From: CAVXAE01 sp044225565
Lineage (GTDB): Bacteria > Pseudomonadota > Gammaproteobacteria > Steroidobacterales > Steroidobacteraceae
NCBI GenBank assembly: GCA_044225565.1
Contig: JBGAIL010000007.1
Location: 1-50,608, forward strand
DNA length: 50,608 nucleotides
Reading direction: 5' to 3'
The translations under genes and the position numbers were made by a program. Under the pieces are notes generated by a model. The model searched no databases. It was not told the origin of the DNA and was given only the letters and a program-made list of their open reading frames with translations. Each line of letters starts with the position of its first letter. Within the stretch, counting starts at the first letter, position 1. Positions 33,056 through 41,478 of the stretch are shown here, in pieces.

Positions 33056-34486
33056 ATGCAGAACGTTCACGGGAATTTGATTGGCGGCGAATGGCGTGCG
33101 GCGCGCGATGCGATCGCGAGCGTCAATCCGTCTGAAACATCCGACGTCATCGGTCACTATGCGGTAGCCACCGCAGCCGATGTCGACGAAGCCGTCGAGC
33201 GCGCCACCAGGGCGCAGCTCGCCTGGTTCGACCTCACTCCGCAGGAGCGCAGCGTTCGCCTGGATGCCATCGCCGGAGATATCGACTCCGCGCGCGAAAT
33301 GCTCGCGCGCGAGTTGTCCCGGGAAGAAGGCAAGACGCTGCCCGAGTCCCGTGCGGAGGTCACGAAGTCGGCGCAGCTGTTCAAATATTTCGCGGGTGAG
33401 GCGGTGCGTATGTGGGGCGAGCACGTGAGCTCCATCCGCGCAGGCATCGATATCGACGTGGAGCGCAGGCCGCTCGGCGTGGTGGGCCTCATCACGCCGT
33501 GGAACTTCCCGATGTCGATCCCGGCATGGAAGGCGGCGCCTGCGCTCGCCTACGGCAACGCGGTCATCCTCAAGCCTTCCGAGCTCACCAATGCCGTGGC
33601 CTGGTCGCTGGCGCAGATCGCGTCGCGGCATCTTCCGGCCGGCCTGTTCCAGCTCGTCATGGGGGATGGGCGCGTGGGGCAGGCGCTGTCCGCTCATGCG
33701 GGCATCCAGGGCATCAGCTTCACGGGCTCGACGCGCACCGGCGAGCACATCGCCGCGTCGGCCGCTCGCGGCATGCGCCTCCAGTTCGAGATGGGCGGCA
33801 AGAATCCGCTCATCGTGATGGACGATGCGGATCTCGACAAAGCCGTGGATGCGGCCGTCAAAGGCGCGTTCTACTCCACCGGCCAGCGCTGCACGGCCTG
33901 CAGCCGGCTCATCGTGCACCACGCGGTCGCGGAGGCATTCATCGGAAAGATGCAGGAAGCGATGAAGCGGCTGCGCGTCGGCCACGCGCTGGACGACGGA
34001 ACGGACATCGGCCCGCTCGTCAGCGAGCCGCAGCTGGACCGGGTGCAGAGCTATCTCGCCGTCGGGCAGAAGGAGGGCGCGAAGCTCGTTCTCGGTGGCG
34101 AGCGCGTCGAGGCGCGCACGAAGGGTCATTTCATGCGGCCCGCGCTCTTCATCGACGATGACCCGGGCCACCGCATCAATCGCGAGGAGATCTTCGGGCC
34201 CGTGGCTTCGGTGCTGCGTGTCGCAGACCTCGAGCAGGGCATCGCGGTCGCCAACGACACCGAGTACGGCCTTTGCGCCGGGCTGTTCACGGCATCGCTC
34301 GCGAGCGCGCGCCGCTTCCGTCGCGAGATCCGGGCCGGCATGGCCATGATCAACCTGCCTACCGTGGGCACCGACTACCACGTCCCGTTCGGTGGAACCC
34401 GCGCCTCCTCGTTCGGCCCTAAGGAGCTCGGCTCCTCGGCCCGCGAGTTCTACACGAGCCCCATGACCATCTACACGACTGCCTGA
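33056..34486 (+). CDS. NAD(P)-dependent aldehyde dehydrogenase, alpha-ketoglutaric-semialdehyde-dehydrogenase-like
   Basis: 476 aa; ATG 33056 chosen because MQNVHGNLIGGEWR matches the family start. Catalytic residues: Asn150 (TPWNFPMSIPAWK), Lys173, Glu245 (FEMGGKNP) and Cys279 (STGQRCTACSR). The tail NLPTVGTDYHVPFGG is characteristic of the KGSADH/YcbD group that oxidises 2,5-dioxopentanoate, and also of succinate-semialdehyde enzymes. In this cluster it would oxidise the aldehyde released after oxidative C-N cleavage. It is divergent from the binding-protein gene and followed, 16 bp on, by the transporter ATPase. Confidence 0.9.
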   Translation: MQNVHGNLIGGEWRAARDAIASVNPSETSDVIGHYAVATAADVDEAVERATRAQLAWFDLTPQERSVRLDAIAGDIDSAREMLARELSREEGKTLPESRAEVTKSAQLFKYFAGEAVRMWGEHVSSIRAGIDIDVERRPLGVVGLITPWNFPMSIPAWKAAPALAYGNAVILKPSELTNAVAWSLAQIASRHLPAGLFQLVMGDGRVGQALSAHAGIQGISFTGSTRTGEHIAASAARGMRLQFEMGGKNPLIVMDDADLDKAVDAAVKGAFYSTGQRCTACSRLIVHHAVAEAFIGKMQEAMKRLRVGHALDDGTDIGPLVSEPQLDRVQSYLAVGQKEGAKLVLGGERVEARTKGHFMRPALFIDDDPGHRINREEIFGPVASVLRVADLEQGIAVANDTEYGLCAGLFTASLASARRFRREIRAGMAMINLPTVGTDYHVPFGGTRASSFGPKELGSSAREFYTSPMTIYTTA

Positions 34487-34502
34487 GGCAGTGGAGCACC
34501 CC

Positions 34503-35303
34503 ATGTCCCAGGCTTCAGTCGTGTCTCCGATCGCGCCGCAGGCTCGCGCGGAGACCATCCGCGTGAGGGGCCTGTGCAAGCGACTCGGCGATCACGACGT
34601 GCTGCGTGGCATCGATTTCTCCGCCTACGAGCACGAGACCGTCTCCATCATCGGGCGCAGCGGCTCGGGCAAGAGCACGTTGCTGCGCTGCCTCAACCTG
34701 CTGGAGGTGCCGGAAGCGAGCGAGTTCCTGCTCAAGGGTGAGCCCATCCAGTTCCGTACGGGCAAGCGGGGCACCGAGGCGGCCGATGCCGCGCAGGTGA
34801 GCCGGTTGCGCAAGTCGATGGCCATGGTCTTCCAGCAGTTCAATCTCTGGACGCACTGGACGGCGTGGGAGAACGTCTACAAGGTGCCGGTGCACGTGCA
34901 CGGCATGCCGGTGGAGGAAGCCAGGGCGCTCGCGCTCGGCTTCCTGGAAAAGGTGGGCATGGCGGATCGTCGCGATGCGTATCCTTCGCAGCTTTCCGGC
35001 GGCCAGCAACAGCGTGTGGCCATCGCCAGAGCGCTGGCCGTGAATCCGGACATCCTGCTGTTCGACGAGCCCACCTCGGCGCTCGATCCCGAGCTCGTGA
35101 GCGAAGTGCTGGCGGTGATGCGCGCCCTGTCCGCCGAGGGGCGCACCATGATCGTCGTCACGCACGAGATGAAATTCGCGCGGGACGTCTCGCACCGGGT
35201 GCTGTTCCTGCATGAAGGGCGCATCGAGGAGGAAGGGCCGCCATCACGGGTGCTCGTGGAGCCGCGCAGCCGCCGGCTGCAGGAGTTCCTCGGCAAGGCC
35301 TGA
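34503..35303 (+). CDS. Amino acid/opine ABC transporter ATP-binding protein (HisP/OccP type)
   Basis: 266 aa from ATG 34503 (a GTG four codons earlier is possible). Walker A GRSGSGKST, signature LSGGQQQR, Walker B ILLFDEPTSALDPE and H-loop VVTHEM. It energises the two permeases encoded on the opposite strand. It is separated from its partners by the aldehyde dehydrogenase gene. Confidence 0.94.
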   Translation: MSQASVVSPIAPQARAETIRVRGLCKRLGDHDVLRGIDFSAYEHETVSIIGRSGSGKSTLLRCLNLLEVPEASEFLLKGEPIQFRTGKRGTEAADAAQVSRLRKSMAMVFQQFNLWTHWTAWENVYKVPVHVHGMPVEEARALALGFLEKVGMADRRDAYPSQLSGGQQQRVAIARALAVNPDILLFDEPTSALDPELVSEVLAVMRALSAEGRTMIVVTHEMKFARDVSHRVLFLHEGRIEEEGPPSRVLVEPRSRRLQEFLGKA

Positions 35304-35319
35304 GCCCTGGAAGATGGGG

Positions 35320-36825
35320 CTACTCGCTGCCCGCCAGCGTTGCGATGGCGCTCTTGAGGGCTTCGCGCTGCGCGCGCTGCTGCGCAACCTGTCGCTCGAG
35401 AGTGGCCTCGTCGTCGCGCAGTCTCTCGAGCGCCCGGGCGTTGAGGCGCCCGATCTCGCCGGGGCTCGCGGCTCCCATCGACTTGCGCTGCAGGATGGAG
35501 AGCTGCGGATCGCTGCTGGAGACGGCCTGCTCCGGCGAAATGCTGATCGCGCGCCCGAGCACTTCGAGCGCCGCTCGTTCGAGCACCGTGTGGTCGATCT
35601 TGCTCGAATCCAGTCCGCGGTCGAGGGCGATGCGCACTGCGGCGCCGGCTACGTGATGCGCTTCGCGGAACGTGACGCCGCAATCCCGCACCAGGAGGTC
35701 CGCCACGTCCGTGAGCGTAGAGAAGTTTCGCCGCACCTGGCGCAGCATGTTCTCCCGGTTCGGCGTGCTCGCCGCCACCATGAGTCGGGCGATCACGAGG
35801 CTGCGCACGGTCGTCTCCAGCAGCTGCCAGGCGCCCGCGGTCGATGCGCGCACCCCGTCGATGCTGTTGGTGAAATGCGAGGCCCGCATGGTGCTCAGCA
35901 CGGAGACCAGCGAGCCGATGTTCTCTCCACTGGTGGCCTTCAGGAATTCCATGACCACCGGGTTCTTCTTCTGCGGCATGATGCTGGAGGTGCCCGCCAC
36001 GTCGTCCGTGAGCTCGATGAGCCCGAATTCGTCGGTGCTCCACACGTAGAGGTCCTGCGCGAGGCGGCTCCAGGTGACGCCGAGAATGGCGCAGGCGCTG
36101 CCGAGCTCCAGCAGGAAATCGCGCGATGCCACGGCATCCTGCGCATGCGCCAGCACTTCGTCGAAGCCGAGCAGCACGGCAACCCGCTCGCGATCGATGG
36201 GAAAGGAGGTGCCCGCCATCGCGGCCGCTCCCATCGGACAGCGATTGATCGTGCCGTAGGCGCCGGCCACGCGGCCGTGATCGCGCTCCATCGCTTCCGC
36301 GATGCCGAGCAGATAGAACCCGAACGTGACCGGCTGCGCAGGCCGCAGATGCGTGTATCCGGACATCACGGCATCCGCGTGGGTGGCGGCCCGTTCGAGC
36401 AGCACCTTCCTGAGGCCGACCAGCTCCCGTGTGATCTGCAGGTACGCGTGGCGCGCGCGGATGCGGTCGATGGTGGCGCCCATGTCGTTGCGGCTGCGTG
36501 CGATGTGGACGCGGCCACCGACGTCTGCGCCCGCGCGCTCGATGAGCGCCGCCTCGAAATTGAAATGCACGTCCTCGAGGGCGGGGCTCGCTGCCAGAGC
36601 CTGCGCGCCTTCCCGTTCGATCTCGATCAGCGCGCGAGCGAGGCCACGCGCGACCTCGCCAGAGATGATGCCCTTCTCCGCGAGCATGATGGTATGCGCC
36701 TGGTTGACGTCGACGACGTGCGGGAAGCTCGTCGCGATCTCCTGGGACAGGCGCGGCTGGTAGATGAGGCTCTGCACCTCAGGCGCCATCGGCAATCCCA
36801 GTCTCTTGCTCACGGGGGAGGACAT
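35320..36825 (-). CDS. Argininosuccinate-lyase-family C-N lyase, EDDS-lyase-like
   Basis: 501 aa, longer than housekeeping ArgH (about 460). Aspartase/fumarase superfamily signatures: GGRVHIARSRNDMGATIDR (Arg112, Asn113), SGYTHLRPAQPVTFGF, and the catalytic loop GTSSIMPQKKNP (Ser280/Ser281, Asn288). Enzymes of this fold eliminate an amine from an N-succinyl group, giving fumarate. ArgH normally has HTGRSRNDQ; here it is HIARSRNDM. The motif positions are close to those I recall for EDDS lyase of Chelativorans, which is also ArgH-like, but I could not align them. There is no argG nearby and the gene sits alone on the minus strand inside the catabolic cluster, so a catabolic lyase is more likely than arginine synthesis. 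Confidence 0.85.
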   Translation of the reverse strand: MSSPVSKRLGLPMAPEVQSLIYQPRLSQEIATSFPHVVDVNQAHTIMLAEKGIISGEVARGLARALIEIEREGAQALAASPALEDVHFNFEAALIERAGADVGGRVHIARSRNDMGATIDRIRARHAYLQITRELVGLRKVLLERAATHADAVMSGYTHLRPAQPVTFGFYLLGIAEAMERDHGRVAGAYGTINRCPMGAAAMAGTSFPIDRERVAVLLGFDEVLAHAQDAVASRDFLLELGSACAILGVTWSRLAQDLYVWSTDEFGLIELTDDVAGTSSIMPQKKNPVVMEFLKATSGENIGSLVSVLSTMRASHFTNSIDGVRASTAGAWQLLETTVRSLVIARLMVAASTPNRENMLRQVRRNFSTLTDVADLLVRDCGVTFREAHHVAGAAVRIALDRGLDSSKIDHTVLERAALEVLGRAISISPEQAVSSSDPQLSILQRKSMGAASPGEIGRLNARALERLRDDEATLERQVAQQRAQREALKSAIATLAGSE

Positions 36826-36923
36826 GCGTCCGCAGGGTACGCATCCGCGTGCTGCGCGGCCAATTCCGAAATCGCCGATCTCCAGTCGTCGAAGTCATAC
36901 CGGTGCGTCGTGCGGGAGCGTTC

Positions 36924-36932
36924 TGCTAGGCT
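36924..36932 (+). promoter_or_regulatory. Possible extended -10 element for the cupin/aminotransferase/oxidase operon
   Basis: TGCTAGGCT lies 44 bp before the cupin ATG, in the 150-bp gap divergent from the lyase. No good -35 hexamer precedes it (TGCGTC at 17 bp spacing), so a regulator-dependent promoter is possible. This is weak evidence from pattern only. Confidence 0.25.
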
Positions 36933-36975
36933 AACTGCAGCTTCGATGCGAAGAGAGCCTCTGCGGGGAATCACG

Positions 36976-37458
36976 ATGAGCGAGTTGAGTTCCTGGGTGA
37001 TGAGCGATGACAGCGTCGAGGCGAGCGCCGCTTCGGCCTATCCGGCGCGCTTCCAGCCGAAGGTGCAGGGGCGCATCAAGCGGCGCTTCGGCAAGCAGGC
37101 CGGACTCAAACAGCTCTCCGTGCTCGTGGCCGACCTTCCGCCGGGCGTGGCCACCTCGCTGCGCATGTGGCAGACGAGCGAGGACGAGTTCTACTACGTG
37201 CTCGAGGGAACGCCCACGCTCGTCACCGACGTCGGCGAGATCGTGATGCGGCCGGGGCAGAGCGTCGGGTTTCCGGCGGGCCGCCCCGTCGGCCACCATT
37301 TCGTGAATCGCGGCACGACGCTCGCGCGCGTGCTGGAAGTCGCCAGCATCAACGAAGCGGGCAACGAGTCCATCTACACCGAGGACGACCTGCTGCTGGT
37401 CGCGGCGCCGGATGGGAAATCGAAGATCTTCGTCAACCGCCGCCGCGAGCCGTATTGA
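36976..37458 (+). CDS. Cupin-domain protein
   Basis: 160 aa from ATG 36976 with GGGGA upstream; the frame is open far upstream, but that part is antisense to the lyase gene. A single conserved beta-barrel cupin at about 55-130: QTSEDEFYYVLEGTPTLVTD and GQSVGFPAGRPVGHHFVNRG, with possible metal ligands Glu and His. Function unknown; it may be a small-molecule-binding or isomerising helper of the pathway. It heads the plus-strand operon, with the aminotransferase 14 bp downstream. Confidence 0.82.
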   Translation: MSELSSWVMSDDSVEASAASAYPARFQPKVQGRIKRRFGKQAGLKQLSVLVADLPPGVATSLRMWQTSEDEFYYVLEGTPTLVTDVGEIVMRPGQSVGFPAGRPVGHHFVNRGTTLARVLEVASINEAGNESIYTEDDLLLVAAPDGKSKIFVNRRREPY

Positions 37459-37472
37459 GGCAGGAAACGTCC

Positions 37473-38615
37473 ATGCAGATCAGTGAATTCGCGCTCGAGC
37501 GCATCCAGTCCCTCTACGAGAACACCGTCGAGATCAATCTCTCCGACAGCGGCGTGCACCCATACGAGCTGCGCGCACTGCTGAGCCCGCAGGAGATCGA
37601 GGAGATGTGCGCCATCGAGCTCGGCTACGGCTGGACCAACGGCGGCGAGGCGTTGCGCGACGCCATCGCGCGCCTGTATCCCGGCCGGGCGTGCGGGAAC
37701 GTCATCGTCACCAACGGATCCGCGGAAGCCAACTTCCTCATGGTGATGGCGCTCCTGAATCCCGGCGACGAGCTCATCGTGGTGGTGCCGAATTACCTGC
37801 AGATACTGGGTTGGGCGCAGGCCGCGGGTGTCGTCACGAAGGTGGTGCCGCTGAGGCAGGAGAACGCATGGCTGCCGGATCTCGCGGAGATCGAGCGGGC
37901 CATCACACCGCGGACGCGGATGATCACGCTCTGCAATCCCAATAACCCGACGGGCGCGTTGCTGACGCGTGAGCAGATGCAGGACGTCGTGGCGCTCGCG
38001 CGCAAGCATGGGCTGTATCTGCATGCGGACGAGATCTACAAGGGGTCCGAGCTCTTCACTTCCGAGGGCCCGAGCTTCGCGGATCTCTACGAGCGAGCGC
38101 TCGTCACCAACGGGCTCTCCAAGGCGATGGCGATGCCGGGCCTGCGGCTCGGGTGGCTCGTCGGCCCTGCGTCGGAGATCGCGAAGGCCTGGCATTGCAA
38201 GGACTACACGAGCATCACCACGAGCTCGATGAGCGAGTTCATCGCGACGCGAGTGCTGGAACCCGCGCGTCGCGCGAATGTGCTCGCGCGCAGCAAGGAC
38301 ATCCTCCGCAGGAACCTCGGGATCATTGCGCGCTGGATCGAGGCGGATGCCGCGCGCCTTTCCTTCATCCCGCCGAAGGCCGGCGGCATGGCCTTCGTGA
38401 GCTACCGTATGGACGTGCCCTCCAGGGAGCTGGTGGAGCGGTTGAGGGAGGAGAAGAGCGTGTTCCCGGTGCCGGGCTCGGCGTTCGGACTCGAGCACTA
38501 CCTGAGAATCGGCATCGGATCCTCCGCGGAGCACCTGGAGGAGGGGTTGCGGCGCATCCGCTCGTTCTTCGACGAGCGCGCCTTCGCGCTTCGGGCAGCG
38601 CAACGGTCCCACTGA
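37473..38615 (+). CDS. PLP-dependent class I/II aminotransferase
   Basis: 380 aa from ATG 37473 (GCAGGAAA ribosome site). Fold type I features: TNGSAEANF cofactor phosphate loop, NPNNPTG (Asn155), HADEIY (Asp186) and the Schiff-base Lys217 in TNGLSKAMAMPGLRLGW. It resembles aspartate/aromatic-type and capreomycidine-synthase-like aminotransferases. In the cluster it would transaminate, or perform another PLP reaction on, an amino acid intermediate. It directly abuts the [2Fe-2S] gene. Confidence 0.88.
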   Translation: MQISEFALERIQSLYENTVEINLSDSGVHPYELRALLSPQEIEEMCAIELGYGWTNGGEALRDAIARLYPGRACGNVIVTNGSAEANFLMVMALLNPGDELIVVVPNYLQILGWAQAAGVVTKVVPLRQENAWLPDLAEIERAITPRTRMITLCNPNNPTGALLTREQMQDVVALARKHGLYLHADEIYKGSELFTSEGPSFADLYERALVTNGLSKAMAMPGLRLGWLVGPASEIAKAWHCKDYTSITTSSMSEFIATRVLEPARRANVLARSKDILRRNLGIIARWIEADAARLSFIPPKAGGMAFVSYRMDVPSRELVERLREEKSVFPVPGSAFGLEHYLRIGIGSSAEHLEEGLRRIRSFFDERAFALRAAQRSH

Positions 38616-38909
38616 ATGGCAGCACAGAAGCCCGGCAGCCAGTTGCAGCGCGTGGATGAGGCGCATCGCGCTACCGTGAGCTTCTGGATAGACGGCCAGC
38701 CGGCGACCGCGCTGGCTGGCGATACGCTGCTCACCGCCATCCTGCTCAACGGCCGCAAGCTGCGCTCGTCGGAGTTCGGCGATGGCCCGCGAGCGGGCTT
38801 CTGCAACATGGGCGCCTGCCAGGACTGCTGGATCGCATTCGAGGACGGCACGCGCACGCGCGCCTGCGGCGAGTTCGTGACCGAAGGCATGCGAGTGGTC
38901 ACGGGATGA
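38616..38909 (+). CDS. [2Fe-2S] small subunit of an opine-oxidase-type dehydrogenase
   Basis: 97 aa; ATG directly after the aminotransferase stop. Ferredoxin-like Fer2_4 fold with cluster ligands Cys63, Cys68, Cys71 and Cys84 (FCNMGACQDCW, then TRAC). This is the gamma-type subunit of heteromeric enzymes such as hydrogen cyanide synthase (HcnA), D-hydroxyproline dehydrogenase and octopine/nopaline oxidases. It overlaps the next gene by 4 bp (ATGA), implying a stable complex. Confidence 0.92.
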   Translation: MAAQKPGSQLQRVDEAHRATVSFWIDGQPATALAGDTLLTAILLNGRKLRSSEFGDGPRAGFCNMGACQDCWIAFEDGTRTRACGEFVTEGMRVVTG

Positions 38910-40321
38910 GCGATGTGAAGTCGCATCGTGTCGTCATCGTGGGTGCGGGCCCCGCCGGCACGCGCGCGGCCCAGTGTCTCATCGGGCACGGGCTGAGGCC
39001 CACCGTCATCACCGAAGCGATGAGCAACGGCGGGCAGATCTATCGCCGCCAGCCCGAAGGCTTTCGCCGCCCGCCGGAAAAGCTTTATGGCTCGGAAGCG
39101 GCGAAGGCAACCGCTCTGCACGCCACCTTCGATGCGCTGCGTGGCTCGATGGATTTCCGGCCCGGCACCACCGTGCTCAACGTCGTGGAGCGCAGCCTGT
39201 TCCTCGACGCACCGGCCGGCATCGAGGAGCTGGCTTTCGACTCGCTGATCCTCGCCACCGGCGCGATGGATCGCGTGATGCCCTTGCCGGGGTGGACGCT
39301 GCCCGGCGTGTTCACCCTGGGCGGCTCGCAGGTCGCGCTGAAGCATCAGGCGTGCGCCATCGGCCGATGCGTCGCGTTCGTCGGGACGGGCCCGCTTCTC
39401 TACCTCGTCGCATATCAGTATGCGAAGGCTGGAGTGGAAGTATCGTGCGTGCTGGACACGAGCACCTTCGACGACAAGTTCTCCGGCCTGGCCGACATGC
39501 TCGCGAGCCCGCGTGCGGCCGGCCTGGGCATCTACTACATGCTCTGGCTCAAGGCCCGCGGCATTCGCCTGATCCAGGGCGCCCAGCCTCTGTCCGTCGC
39601 CGGGTCGGATTGCGTGCAAGCCGTGCGATATCGCCACGCCGGCGCAGAGCACGTCGTGAGCTGCGATGCGGTGGGCATGGGCTATGGGCTCAAGCCCGAA
39701 AGCCAGCTCGCGCAGCTCGCGGGTTGTCAGCTGGAGTTCAACTCCGTCCAGCGGCTCTGGGGCGTGCGTCATGACGGTGACGGCCGCGCGGGCGCCGGCA
39801 TCTACGTGGCGGGAGACTGTGTGGCCATCGAAGGGGCGGATTCCGCCGAGCTTCAGGGAGAGCGGGCGGCGCTGTCACTGCTCGCGGATCTCGGCATCGC
39901 GATTCCGTCACGGCGCTTGCGCCATTTGCGAGCGCGCGTGCGCCGCTTGCAGAAATTTCGTCGCGGCATCGAGCGCGCTTTCCCGTTCCCCGAATCGGTC
40001 ACGAGCGCAATCCCGAAGGACACGCTGGTCTGCCGTTGCGAAGCCGTCACGCTGGCGCAGCTGGACGAGGCCATGGAGGAGCTCGGGCCGGACGGCTCGA
40101 ACCGGCTGAAGGCGTTCAGCCGTATCGGCATGGGTCGCTGCCAGGGGCGGGTCTGCGGTCCTTATATATGTGAGTACCTGGCGGCGCGCACGGGCAGCCC
40201 CGTCTCCGCCATTTCGCCCCTGCGGCCGCAGGCACCCATCAAGCCGCTGGCCTTCGCGAAGGCGGCCCGGCACGCCGAGCCGGGTCATGAGCTGCCGCAG
40301 AACGAGAACGAGGGGGCGTGA
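38906..40321 (+). CDS. FAD/[2Fe-2S] alpha subunit of opine-oxidase-type dehydrogenase (OoxA/HcnB-like)
   Basis: 471 aa. N-terminal dinucleotide fold VVIVGAGPAGTRAAQCL, a pyridine-nucleotide-disulfide-oxidoreductase-type core (GTGPLLYLVAYQYAKAGVEV), and a C-terminal Bfd-like [2Fe-2S] domain with Cys376, Cys378, Cys412 and Cys417 (VCRCEAVTL, then GRCQGRVCGPYIC). In the family this subunit relays electrons between the catalytic FAD subunit and an acceptor. It is translationally coupled on both sides. Confidence 0.92.
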   Translation: MSDVKSHRVVIVGAGPAGTRAAQCLIGHGLRPTVITEAMSNGGQIYRRQPEGFRRPPEKLYGSEAAKATALHATFDALRGSMDFRPGTTVLNVVERSLFLDAPAGIEELAFDSLILATGAMDRVMPLPGWTLPGVFTLGGSQVALKHQACAIGRCVAFVGTGPLLYLVAYQYAKAGVEVSCVLDTSTFDDKFSGLADMLASPRAAGLGIYYMLWLKARGIRLIQGAQPLSVAGSDCVQAVRYRHAGAEHVVSCDAVGMGYGLKPESQLAQLAGCQLEFNSVQRLWGVRHDGDGRAGAGIYVAGDCVAIEGADSAELQGERAALSLLADLGIAIPSRRLRHLRARVRRLQKFRRGIERAFPFPESVTSAIPKDTLVCRCEAVTLAQLDEAMEELGPDGSNRLKAFSRIGMGRCQGRVCGPYICEYLAARTGSPVSAISPLRPQAPIKPLAFAKAARHAEPGHELPQNENEGA

Positions 40322-41460
40322 TGAGCGCTCCGGAGCAGCTGGACGTCATCGTGGTCGGCGGCGGCATCGTCGGCTGCTCCGCGGCGCTGAGCCTGGCTCA
40401 GCGCGGCGCGAAGGCGCTCGTGCTCGAAAAAGATACGGTGGGCAGCAAGGCGAGCGGCGTCAATTTCGGAGGGCTGCGCATCAACGGGCGCGAGCCTCCG
40501 GAGATCCCGCTCAGCGTCCGCGCCCGCGAGTTCTGGGGCGACATCCGCAAGCACGTCGGCCACGATTGCGAGACGGAGTTCACCGGCCATCTGGAGGTGG
40601 CCGCGACCGGGAAGAAGATGGCGGTCATCGAGGGCTGGGTGCGCACCGCCCGGGAGTTCGGCCTCGCGCCGGAGCTGCTCGATCGAAGCCGGATCCGGGA
40701 GCGTTATCCCTGGTTGAACGGCAGGCTCGTGGGCGGATGCCTCATGGCGCAGGACGGCAGTGCGAACCCGCGCCTGGCGACACCTTATATAGCGCGCGCC
40801 GCGCGGCGGCTGGGTGCGCAGATTCTGGAGCACTGCGCCGTTTCGCACATGGAGCACGACGGGCAGCGGTTCCGCGTGCATGCGGCGGACGGGCGGGAAT
40901 TCCGCGCGCGTGCGCTCATCAATTCGGCCGGCGCCTGGGGCGGGCAGCTCGCCGAACGGTTCGGAGACCGCACGCCGTGGCTCACTCTCGCGCCGCAGAT
41001 GGTGGTGAGCGAGCCCATTCCGTACCGCATCCGCGGCATCGTGGATTGCGACGTGGGCGGGCGCTATCTCTACATCCGCCAGATTCCCCGCGGCAACGTG
41101 CTGTTCGGTCGTGGGCCCGGCCGGGTCGACCTCGAAGCGGACCGCGCATTCGTCATCCCGCAGAACGGCTTCAACGCCTCGAGCATCGCGCTCGGCCTCG
41201 TGCCGTTCCTGCGGCCGTATCACATCATCCGCACGTGGTCCGGAGTCGAAGGGAAGATGCCGGACTCCCTGCCGGTGCTGGACTTCAGCGCGCGCGTTCC
41301 CGGGCTCGTGCATGCGTTCGGCTTCTCGGGGCACGGCTTCCAGCTCGGCCCGGCGAGCGGCGCCGTGGCCGCGGAGCTGGCGCTCGACGGGCGCAGCCCG
41401 ACCGACATTTCCGGCTTCCGGCTCGACCGGTTCGCCAGGGCCGGCACCCCCGGCAAATAG
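40318..41460 (+). CDS. FAD-dependent catalytic beta subunit of opine-oxidase-type dehydrogenase (OoxB/HcnC/DAO-like)
   Basis: 380 aa from GTG 40318 overlapping the previous stop; ATG 40321 is the next codon. DAO fold: DVIVVGGGIVGCSAALSLAQ, the glycine-rich second FAD segment near SKASGVNFGGLR, and the C-terminal GFSGHGFQLGPASGAVAAEL. Such subunits oxidise the C-N bond of secondary amines or D-amino acids (opines, D-hydroxyproline, glycine). With the two preceding genes it makes a complete three-component enzyme. The substrate is unknown. Confidence 0.92.
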   Translation: MMSAPEQLDVIVVGGGIVGCSAALSLAQRGAKALVLEKDTVGSKASGVNFGGLRINGREPPEIPLSVRAREFWGDIRKHVGHDCETEFTGHLEVAATGKKMAVIEGWVRTAREFGLAPELLDRSRIRERYPWLNGRLVGGCLMAQDGSANPRLATPYIARAARRLGAQILEHCAVSHMEHDGQRFRVHAADGREFRARALINSAGAWGGQLAERFGDRTPWLTLAPQMVVSEPIPYRIRGIVDCDVGGRYLYIRQIPRGNVLFGRGPGRVDLEADRAFVIPQNGFNASSIALGLVPFLRPYHIIRTWSGVEGKMPDSLPVLDFSARVPGLVHAFGFSGHGFQLGPASGAVAAELALDGRSPTDISGFRLDRFARAGTPGK

Positions 41461-41478
41461 ATCAGCAGGAGTCGCATC

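Noticed and set aside
35212..36975. Upstream extension of the cupin frame across the lyase gene
   Set aside because: Antisense to a strong coding gene. The cupin domain and a ribosome site place the start at 36976.
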